This document shows positions 48,201 to 57,445 of a DNA stretch of 64,000 bases, one piece after another. Under the pieces are notes generated by a model. The model did no database searches. It saw only the letters and a program-made list of their open reading frames with translations, and was not told the DNA's origin. The stretch's first letter is position 1; each line of letters starts with the position of its first letter. The stretch is from Ilex aquifolium (Eukaryota; Streptophyta; Magnoliopsida; Aquifoliales; Aquifoliaceae), in NCBI GenBank assembly GCA_951799425.1, contig OX637393.1, positions 33,657,244-33,721,243 on the forward strand, written 5' to 3'. Made by a program: the position numbers and the translations under genes.

Positions 48201-49762
48201 TTAAAATTAAGGACCCCGGTAAATGGGGCATGACGGTGTGATATCGAGTTACTCGGTATCCACGAGTATTCCGCGGGTTGATGGGTAATCAACGGACCCC
48301 CGGATTTTGGGGCGTCACACAACTGGTATCTGTATACCACAATATACAATTACCCACAATGTATCTCTGTATCTCAGGTATGATATATGCTATCGCATGA
48401 ATAAACACATTGAGAATATCCTAGCCCACACACACACACCCAATCCTCGCAAGGATATACAACTTTAGGAAGGGCGTATACCAACGCATTGGCAGTGACG
48501 AATCCAACCCAGGAATAGTATACTAACCCTTTGCCTCGGTACCACGTGAGCGAATAGTGGTTTGGTCCTCACAAGGCACCAACCCCACTACGAGTGGTAG
48601 GAAAAATTCAAACCCGCACGTAGTAAGAAACACATCTACCCACTCTACGATACCCGGTCAACGGCCACCCATGTTCATCCAAACATCCACACAAGAGATA
48701 CAATACCAATCAATTTCTCAAATCACAAGTAAATCAAAAATCCCCAAATTTCACTTGTATTATTCCAATAGAACATTTTAAGAAAATATGCAATAGATCA
48801 TCAAAAATACCGTTTTATTGTTCAATGCAAAGCACTAGAGTTTTGAAATCAAGAACAAAAGAATATTGAGAGAAAAACCAATTTTTTCTTGAAAACTAAG
48901 GTTTTCAAGACAAGAAAAAGAGATTTCATGGCTATCCAACCATAGCTTCCTTCAGAATATGGTAATATTTGTAAGAATATTAAGAAATAAGGATTCCAAT
49001 AAATATATATAAGATTTAGAGTCAAAACATGTATATATATAAGCCCTAGCATCAATGAACAAGAGTGGGAAGAAACCCCTACATTGCTTTCTTGGTTTTG
49101 GGTGAAAACTTGAAGATTTGATCTTTCCCAACTTGAATCAACACTTTGATCTCTTGTTTTTCCCCTTATTTCTTCCTCTCTAAGACTTTCTAGGGTTAGA
49201 AATGTGAAAATGAGACTTAGAGGGGTGTCCTTATGTATTTATAGGGTGAGAAACAATCCCTTTATCGCGAATCTGATACTCAGGACTTCGACCTCACGTT
49301 CGAATGTTAGTTGCTCCCAGTACTTTTACTTTTTCATCAGATTTCCATTAGACACAAAAGTACTGCGACGAGCTGTCGTTCTAACGTCGATTCACGTTTG
49401 AACGTCGATTCACGTTCGAACAGACTTCCTGTTTTTTTATGAAACTTACAGTGAAGTTTTGGCCTATTTAGAGATTGATTTGGAAATTTTTTGTGAATAC
49501 ACTTTTGTATCCATGGAAGTCTAATATCTACTGTCAAAATATCAGATCAAACGGATATCAGGATAAAAAGTTATGATCCAAACACTAGGGCAGTGTCTAA
49601 AATTCTTTCTACAAAAGTTCTAAAAAAATGTGTTTTAACTCCGGAACACTTCCTAACTTCTACTTTTACAATCTATATAATTCATGCTTACATCATTACA
49701 TATATTAGCATTTTAAAACATAATTATATTACTATATAAAGATATGAATGTGGGGGTTTACA
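45291..49762 (-). mobile_element. Solo LTR (antisense) in unit II, itself split by another solo LTR
   Basis: Plus-strand ends are TGTAACGCCCC and GGGGGTTTACA, flanked by TAACC at 45,286-45,290 and 49,763-49,767. Unit I shows the unoccupied site CACCCTAACCCGTCAAAC at about 41,350. The LTR without its inner insertion is about 2,147 bp. It matches the 3' LTR of the pol-bearing element at 54.7 kb. Near its upstream (U3) end it carries repeated GTTCGAAC palindromes (49,290-49,425). Solo, no internal region. Confidence 0.87.
46000..48319 (+). mobile_element. Solo LTR (sense), 2.32 kb, nested inside the antisense solo LTR
   Basis: Ends are TGTAAAACCCGGG and GGGGCGTCACA, flanked by CAACT at 45,995-45,999 and 48,320-48,324. 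Same subfamily as 38,157-41,244, sharing the start, the leader block GAAGTTCCGTCGGTCGGAAT, the CCGTTGGTG words (47,438-47,540) and the last 250 bases. It is younger than the LTR it interrupts. TATA-like TATATATACCC at about 46,388. Confidence 0.87.
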
Positions 49763-50936
49763 TAACCCGTCAAACAAGCATAGATTCTCTGGGCTTGGTG
49801 AGGGAATGATGAAAATTCTACGAAGACTTTAGCAAACAATGACTTTTAGCAACCAATAAGACTTTTTATGCTAGCTAGCGTGATTTTGCCGTAGTTGACA
49901 GGAAATCGTGTTCCTACATTTTCCTACTAATTCTAGTATGGAGTAATAAAAATAATTGTGAATTAATGTCAATTTATTATTATTATTTTTAAAAGTGATA
50001 AAATTTTCGCTAAAGACATAACCATGAACAACATCGACTTGAATAAACAGAAGTTATATAATCAAATTAGTAACTTATACCAAGAAACACGACTCATATT
50101 TAAAATAAATATGCATGAGTAAGTTGAGCAACTAAACAAAAAATCATTACACAAAATAGAAAAAACCTCTTTACCCTTTGTACATTGCTTAGTTGTTTCT
50201 CAACTAAGATTAAATCTTTGGGGTTGTCTAATAACAATTTTTTTTTATAGTCACATAAATTCATCCAACACCAAAATCAATGGAAAACATTATCTACATA
50301 GCATGCTGATATCTATCATATTCATTCAATATTTTTTTAAAAAAATAAAAAAATGCAGTAATGTGTTTTAGCCAACTTTATAGGAAAAATGAAGGAGGGT
50401 AACTAAGCGACTTGTGGTGCTCAAATTCAAGTCTTAGAACTAGTAATAACCTTGTCTTCTTTTTACCATAGCAATTTCGTTCACCAAGGCTTGAACTCTT
50501 AATATTTAAGCAAGATTTTGGAGTGATATGTACCCAGCCTATTCACAATCAATCGATGCTCATTGTTGTATTTAAAAAGTGGGATTGCTCATTACAATCT
50601 GGCAAAAAAAAAAAAAAAAATTACTCTTACTTTCCCTTTAAATCAATTATTAAATAAGTTTGTCTCATTTTTATAATGTGTTCACAATTAATTTAACGCT
50701 CCACCGTTCATATACTTTATTCTAATTTTAACTTTTTTTTATATAGAGACATTAATCACATCTTTACTTATAAGTCACAACTTCTTAATCAATTTTAAAT
50801 TTCTGAAAAAACATGAAAATAAATAATATTATTGTCAAATAGGGTATGCAATTTTATATGATACTAAAAATACATGACGTGCGTTGTACGTAAATAAATT
50901 TAAATAATGTTATTTTTATAAAAAATTATGAATTAT

Positions 50937-51605
50937 AGGTATAATTAAATTAGGTGCTGAGTAATTAATTCGTATTTTAATTATTGATTTATTCTATAAG
51001 TTTTTGAGTACCTAATCTATCATCTATTTAGGTATTTTGTCGACTCCTTTAAATATGCACATCTAATTATATATTATAGAATTATTAATTGTTATTTTGT
51101 TAAATAGATTGATTAAAAATCACTTATAATATTATTTTATTACTACAAACCAAAACATAAAAAATAACCTACATTTAATCATATAGGACTTTACTTCTTC
51201 ATATAGAAATAAATAATTGTATATAACTGTACTACTAATAAATGAGTTTAAAATAATTTAGAAGTTATTATAAAAGAATCCAAAACAAGTTAAAAATCAA
51301 AGAGTAATGCTATTTGAACTTAAAAATCTGACATAATTTGCTGATCTAATGATGTGGCTTCATTGGAACCATTGGATTAACACCAAGTTCCAATGCTTGA
51401 TGGTGCCTAAAATCAATCCAAATATCATAGTGAATTAGGTCAACAAATTAGGTCCCAATAGCATTGCTCAAAATCAAATAGGTGTGAAAAACAAAAATGA
51501 GATGAAAGTATATAGGTGAGTATAATTGACTTTATTATAATAATTGAGAATAAAATAGAAAATCAAAAGTTTTTCGCAGATTTTGACATTTATAAGTAGT
51601 ATAGA
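50937..51605 (+). repeat. Array unit III (partial), ending in a Helitron-like 5' terminus
   Basis: Aligns with the first ~480 bases of units I and II after removing a 168-bp MITE. After TTTTTCGCAGATTT the other units continue TAGGGCGAGATTAC, but this one ends with sequence whose minus strand is TCTATACTACTTATAAATGT at about 51,605, the form of a Helitron 5' end. Confidence 0.65.
51302..51469. mobile_element. MULE-type MITE (family 2), copy 1, with perfect 9-bp target duplication
   Basis: Ends are GAGTAATGCTATTTGAAC and (reverse complement) GAGCAATGCTATTGGGAC, flanked by AAAATCAAA at 51,293-51,301 and 51,470-51,478. Units I and II carry the unoccupied form TTAAAAATCAAATAGGTG (36,830 and 43,850). 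168 bp, non-coding. Confidence 0.88.
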
Positions 51606-51814
51606 TATAGATATAAATATAGATAATGTGTTACATATCATATATATTTGTTTATTTCTTTATGGTTAATCATTGTTCGGGTTCGGCTCTTTTGTTACAC
51701 GAGTTTTAAAATGGAGTTCACATTTGGTATAAATGAACGACCTTAAATAAAATTTATTCTGAATTGATCTAAATTAATGGATAAACTCAATTCATTCACC
51801 GCACTTAAAAATTA
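51606..51814. other. Short AT-rich spacer
   Basis: A (TAGATA)n run at about 51,598-51,625, then unremarkable AT-rich sequence before the gene's upstream region. Confidence 0.6.
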
Positions 51815-52017
51815 TATAGAACATGCCACGGAAAGCTGAGTCGGCCCACCTATGGCATGGGAGATTGGTGGTGGTGACTGACCTAGACTATGCCATTTTT
51901 TCTCAGAGATGATGTATATGGAACATGACATTACGCCATACTCTTGCTTTACCGTACTAGGAGGCTCGTGCGAGGAAGATCATACGTTGTTGGCTTCCTG
52001 GTCTTGGTTTTTTTCAA

Positions 52018-52024
52018 ATATAAA
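52018..52024 (+). promoter_or_regulatory. TATA box of the EG45-like gene
   Basis: ATATAAA within CAAATATAAAGGG, about 62 bases before the ATG. The upstream 200 bases (51,815 on) also exist as a stray copy at 29.08 kb. Confidence 0.6.
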
Positions 52025-52085
52025 GGGACAGCCCTTTCGTATCGTGCCTCATATATACAAATTAAAGCACTTAGAATTAAGCAAA

Positions 52086-53991
52086 ATGGGTGTCACAATG
52101 AGAATTCTAGTGGTGGTGTGCATAGTGATATGTCTTTCTTCAGTTGCAAATGCAGATCAGGGGACTGCCACTTACTATACTCCCCCCTTACGTTCGTGAG
52201 TATATTGTACTTATCACTCAGAAAATAATGTATACTTTTATTATGTTTTATGATTAGCTTTTTGTGTGCGTGTTTTTGTATTCTAATGTAAGATAAGGAG
52301 AATTGTTCTAATTATGACCATGTGTGATTTTGATTAATTTAATGTGTGATTTGGACTAATGGATACACCCTAGATCTCAATTGCATGCAAATACCGACAA
52401 ATTATGTGCATCGGTTAACTCGAGTTTTAGGCGATCAGGAGAATTAATTTTAAGAAGTGTGGATTTACAACTCGCTTTTGTGTAACCGCTAAATTTACAT
52501 GTGTTGGTTGGTTGATCACCTCTTTTTGTTGGAAAGATAATAAATGGGCAGCATACGCCATAGTCACCGAAATCTTGTACATAGTTACATCTTGTTTTTT
52601 GTTTGACGACAGATCGTTGTTGGAAATATAATTCATAAGAAAATAGGAAGAAAATCATATACATCCCACCATTCTCATGTTTCACAGTGATGGAATTCTC
52701 GTTTATTGAATTATAGTCATCTATTTTTGCATTTAAGATGGTGATAGACAATGTTGAAATTGTTTTGCAGCCTCTTCATGCTATGGGTTCCAAAACAATG
52801 GAGTCATGATCGCTGCCGCAAGCGATGCCATATGGAACAATAAGGCAGCATGTGGGAGATTTTATAGAGTCAGATGCACTGGCCCTACAAACCTCGGTGT
52901 GCCGCATCCTTGCCGGGGTCAGAGCGTCGTAGTTAAAATCGTAGATTACTGCCTGTCGCCGGCTTGCCATGGAACCATCGACCTCTCTCAAGAAGCTTTC
53001 TCCATGATTGCAGACCCTAATGCTGGAAAAATCAAAATCGAATATAACAAGTAAGCTCATCGTATTCAAGTCATGTTGAGGTCGGTCGAATATTAGTCAA
53101 TTTTAATTTCACATGATTACTTAACTATGTCGGACAAAAGAGTAATATTAATGACATGACAGTGATATTGTGTAATAGTAGTTTTGTGATCGTAACTATT
53201 AAATTTCTTTATTGAGACTACAAATCATTATTTCAACAAATTAAATCAACTTTTTTTTTTTCCCAATAGCATTATTTCAGACAAAATGACACCAGTTCAA
53301 CCTTCTTATTAATTGTGTCTTATTCAGGTCAATACGCAAAACGGAGAAGCCAAAAATCCAGAATTATGACTCCCTTTTCAGAACTAAGCCAATCATTCAT
53401 AGGTCCTCTATAAACAATTGGAAATTCATTAGGTCCACATGCTCAGAAATGAGGTAAAAAACACTTCTAATGCCATGAGGATTCATACAAAATTAGGTAA
53501 AAAAATGATTTTTTTTTCTTCATACTACATCATCTAAACGGATTTGTCATGTACTAATCAACTTAATTACATTTGATACCAACTAAACCTATTTATTTTT
53601 CAGGTTAACGTATCACGTGATAGAGTTCATGCAAATTAATTTGTCCTGCATCGTTAATTCCCAACCTTAATTTGTATTTTTTTTTGGATATTTGATTGAT
53701 TTGGGTTTACCAAGTGTTCTAGCAACGAGTGAATATTGGGTGTAACCATCCAATAAAAAAAAGAATAAAAAATGTAAAATATGACTCACTTCTTATCATG
53801 GAGGTGGTTATATATGACATGACTGGGTGATTTATGAGTTTTAGTGGGGCTCATTTGCTGATTTGTTTATCTATTAGTGGACCGTTACATCACAGGACAC
53901 TGCTGACATGATGTAACGGTTACACCCAATATTTTTTCACTGGCCACATGGCTTACAAATTCCTTCTTGTGTTGTGACTTGCAGACTTTGA
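52086..53991 (+). CDS. EG45-like domain protein (plant natriuretic peptide-like), secreted, three exons, 130 aa
   Basis: Exons are 52,086-52,191, 52,771-53,050 and 53,985-53,991 (coding). Residues 1-23 (MGVTMRILVVVCIVICLSSV, ANA) form a signal peptide. The mature part starts DQGTATYYTPPLPSSCYGF, then VMIAAASDAIWNNKAACGR, RVRCTG, VKIVDYC and GTIDLSQEAFSMIADPNAG, the hallmark double-psi beta-barrel of expansin domain-1 relatives called EG45-like or plant natriuretic peptides. Six Cys are present, as usual. Such proteins are apoplastic and linked to water and ion balance or stress. The first donor (TTAC then GTTCGT) is chosen over a stronger GTGAGT four bases on because only it keeps frame. The last codons are split: with splicing the end is NKL-stop, while without it AAG is followed directly by TAA. 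A MITE lies in intron 2. It looks intact. Confidence 0.88.
52192..52770. other. Intron 1 of the EG45-like gene
   Basis: 579 bases, acceptor TTGTTTTGCAG. No inserted element is recognised. Minus-strand open frames here are by chance. Confidence 0.75.
53051..53984. other. Intron 2 of the EG45-like gene
   Basis: 934 bases from donor GTAAGC to acceptor GACTTGCAG. It contains a MULE-type MITE near its 3' end. Confidence 0.65.
53727..53940. mobile_element. MULE-type MITE (family 1), second copy, in intron 2 of the EG45-like gene
   Basis: The left end GAGTGAATATTGGGTGTAAC and the reverse complement of the right end, GTGAAAAAATATTGGGTGTA, are inverted repeats of the same family as 27,764-27,996. 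No clear target duplication remains, so it may be older. Confidence 0.65.
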
Positions 53992-54129
53992 AACCTAGTG
54001 CAATGTGGAAGCTTTGAAAGAGCAAGAAGACAACGTATAAAAATAAGAAGAATGGCATGGGGAATGCATGTTTTTATGAATAATTCCAAGCTGATACTGA
54101 GACGACCTGTAAAATGTATCGCTTGATGA

Positions 54130-54135
54130 AATAAA
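54130..54135 (+). terminator. Polyadenylation signal AATAAA of the EG45-like gene
   Basis: AATAAA about 140 bases after the spliced stop codon. This supports a transcript that includes the short third exon. Confidence 0.6.
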
Positions 54136-54399
54136 AGAGATGCTTTATAGCTTATTATATCTTAGTAGTTTGGTGGTTCTTCAAAATATTTTCAAAATTT
54201 ATTAATGAATGGATAAATAACAAAAACACATAAATCTGGAACCTAATTGGCAATACATTCAGCCAGATTCGTCGTAAAATAAGTCAAGAAGGCAATGATT
54301 CAATGCAATTTTGCCACATTGGAGAGATTGGAACAATGTTGCCCAGGTTTCGGACGGCAAGTATTATATGGCCCATAATGACACAATCAATTAATACAG

Positions 54400-54580
54400 G
54401 AGTAATACTATTTGGACCTAAAAATCTGACCTAATTTGCTGATATAATGATGTGGTTTCATAGGAATCATTGGATCAACAGCAAGTTTCAATGTTTGATA
54501 AGGTCTACAGTGAATCCAAAGGTCATAATGAATTAGGTCAGCAAATTATGTCAGTAAATTAGGTCCCAATAGCATTGCTC
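54400..54580. mobile_element. MULE-type MITE (family 2), copy 2, with perfect 9-bp target duplication
   Basis: Ends are GAGTAATACTATTTGGAC and (reverse complement) GAGCAATGCTATTGGGAC, flanked by TTAATACAG at 54,391-54,399 and 54,581-54,589. 181 bp, closely related to 51,302-51,469. Confidence 0.88.
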
Positions 54581-54727
54581 TTAATACAGATAACAATTAA
54601 CCTGTTTATGTCACTACAAGAAAACAATGATTTAGCTAGAAAATTTTTCCTAGGTAAAAGTTAGAATTTTGTCGGTAGAAGTCTTCAACTATAAAAAAAT
54701 TTTGTCGCTTTGTTCAGGAATATTTTT

Positions 54728-57445
54728 TGTAACGCCTCAAAATACACCCGGAAGACATTACTATCTACAAGTTATTCAACCATGAGAACAACTAAAAATA
54801 ACCATTATATAATAAACCATTCATCTACCTGATAAATAATAATTACTAAAACCAACAAAATATTAAAACTTCTCCAACTTACAATTCAAAACCAAAGAAT
54901 ATCTAGCAGCGGAATAATAAAGCTAACTGAAACATTGTTCCACAAAAATCTCTCCAAATACAATAATCATAACTTTTTTTTTTTTTTAAAGTGGGAGGAT
55001 CAAAGCAAAAGCAAGGTGGTGACTCACCACCAAAAACATTAAACAAAATAACTGAAAACATAAATGAAAATAAAATTCACCGACGAATGTGAGGAGTCTG
55101 TCGAGCATCCAATGCGAGGATGCCAGCAATCCCAGAAGGAAGGGATGACGAATCAAGAAATCGTTGATTGAGCTGCTGAGAACAAGCTCAATTAGCCATG
55201 AAGTCGACTGCCTGATTCGCCTCCCGCAGGACGTGGCAGACGTGAGCCGAGAGAGAAGTGCACAGAAGCCGAATCCGAGCAAGCAGGTAAGCATATACCT
55301 AGCATCCAGTACCCTGAGAATAAACCCAAGAAACTACTGTAGCTGAATCTGACTCCACTACCAACTCTGAAGCTCCCAAATCTGTGGCCAGCTCCAATCC
55401 AGCACAAACAGTCTGCATCATAGGCTGATGCCCCAGAAACAAGCCAAAAGCCCTGAGAACTCGACCCTGGTGGTCCCGAATAACACCCCCTACCGCAGAC
55501 AGCCCTGGATTGCCTTTAGAACAGCCGTCAACACTGATCTTCAGGCAACTTAAGCCTCCACTTCAGGATCCTCATACTGACCCTCTCCAGCCTCGAGATC
55601 AACCTGCTCATCTAACTCAACATCCTCCTCGCTACCAAAATCTGTAATGTGTTGTAGGGGGTGAGCAAAAACCCGTAGCGAATCCCTCTCAAATCCAAAC
55701 AAGGTTTTAAAAAAAAAAATTGATAAGTTTCTTTTGAAAAATAGCATATATACCGTTTTGAAAGTAAAACAAGGACAGTTATAATGATCTCGAGTGTACG
55801 GAAATACAATAAATCAATGAAAAGAACAAACATGTTATAATTGAAGCAATCAATTAATAACTCAGTAGCATCATCTCATATTCTCATGTATGTTGGTTGT
55901 TTCTCAGGAATCTACACAACGATTCTACCTCGTTCACCCATCACAATCACACAATTTCAATCATTCCCCACAGGGCACAACACAAAACACTTTAGGAAGG
56001 GCGTATACCGTCTCTCACGGCAATGACGAATCCTTCACAGGAAAGATATACCATCCCTCAGCCTCGAACCTACGTGAACAATAGTGGTTGCTCTCACAAA
56101 CAACAATCCACTACAAGTGTTAGCCAACCATCTCACCCCCACTGAGAAACACTAACCTCTAACATCCTATGGCAACTCTCAAAGGCAATTCAAGTCCGTC
56201 ATAACAAACCATACATGAGATGAAACCACAACTTTCTCAACAACCACAATCTTAACCAATCACAATTTCAATTAACAATTCAAGTATCACAATTTCAAAA
56301 TTCTCAATATACTATAGTAATAAAGAATTAAAATATGCAAGAGATCATCTCAAGAAAATATTCACAATTTCGATATCAAAATTCTAGGGTTTAGCCAAAA
56401 ATCATAATTTCTTGGAACAAGAACAAGTATTAGATGAAAACATGATTTAATCAACAATAGGACTTTAGAAATCAAGAATCCATATGAATTTCACAATAAA
56501 ACATGTATTTTGGAAAAATTAGGGTTTTGAAAATTCAAGAACAAGTATTTCTTGAACCCAAACATATACTTTTGTTCAAGACTATGTTCCAATGATAAAG
56601 AAACTAAGAACTCATACATATTTATCATATAATTATCAAGAATATTGAAAACATACATAATTATACCCTAAGTCTCAATGAAAGAACTCAAGAAGAATCC
56701 CCTACCTCGATTCCGTAGTTTTGTGTGAAAATCTAGCGTGTTTGATTCGTTCCAATGTGAAAATTCCCCTTAATCTCGTGTTTCTCCTCTTCTTTCTTAC
56801 TCTCCAAGACTCTCTAGGGTTAGAATTGATGAAATAGGGTGAGGGAAGACATCCTTGGGTATTTATAGTATGAGAAAACAGTCCAAGTGGCGCAAATCTA
56901 ATACTCAGAATCACGACCTCACGTTCAAACTATCTACCTGACGTTCGAACGTCATTTTGGAGTTCGAACATTGCTTGCGCCCAGTACTTTTGCTTTTCCA
57001 TCAGAGTTCTGTCAGACACAAAAGTATTGGGACTAACTGTCGTTCGAACGGATCTATTCACGTTCGAACGGATTCCTATTTTTAGCTAAACTTCCAATGA
57101 AGTTTTGGCTTATTTAGAGGTCGAATTGGAAAATTGTCGTAAAATTCTCTTTTGTAGCCCTGGGAGTCTAGTGGTTACTGTAAAAATTTCAGATCAAACA
57201 GACATCTGGGTAAAAAGTTATGGTCCAAATATTAAGGCAGTGTCAAATTCCTTCCTACCTGAATTCTATTTAAAATGTGTTTTAACTCCAGAATACTTCC
57301 TAATTTCAACTACACCCCTATTACCTCACCAAAATTTTTTATTTCTACTCTTACCATATATATAATTCATGCTTACATTATTACATATATGAGCATTTCA
57401 AATTAATTATGTTACTATTTAGAGATAAGAATGTGGGGGTTTACA
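54728..57445 (-). mobile_element. 3' LTR of the minus-strand Ty3 chromovirus, with a LINE tail inserted
   Basis: Plus-strand ends are TGTAACGCCTC and GGGGGTTTACA. On the minus strand it directly follows a polypurine tract, which identifies it as the 3' LTR. It resembles the solo LTR at 45,291. The outer part is split by a LINE fragment (54,974-~55,548). U3 palindromes GTTCGAAC lie at 56,940-57,070. Confidence 0.85.
54974..55548 (-). mobile_element. 5'-truncated LINE (L1-type) tail with RNase H-like domain
   Basis: On the minus strand the fragment encodes KISVDGCSKGNPG near its start, then AGLELATD and VVESDSATVVSWV, the Asp-Glu-Asp pattern of the plant LINE RNase H domain, and ends in an A run (T14 on plus at 54,974-54,987). 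The reading frame breaks after about 80 residues (TGC then a stop). The remaining ~300 bases still resemble the family's C-terminal part in another frame (LLSRLTSATSCGRR). No convincing target duplication was found. The insertion lies in an LTR and so postdates it. Confidence 0.75.

Larger units (their letters stand above)
43495..50936 (+). repeat. Array unit II (2.97 kb of unit plus nested solo LTRs)
   Basis: Aligns with unit I throughout (for example GGTGTGAAAAATAAAATGAG, CACAATCTTAGATATAGGC, CTGGGCTTGGTGGGGGATGA). Removing the solo LTR at 45,291-49,762 and its target duplication leaves 2,965 bases, six more than unit I. Confidence 0.8.

Noticed and set aside
52377-53069. Minus-strand frames across the EG45-like gene
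   Set aside because: They are shadows of the plus-strand exons and intron, without splice or domain support.
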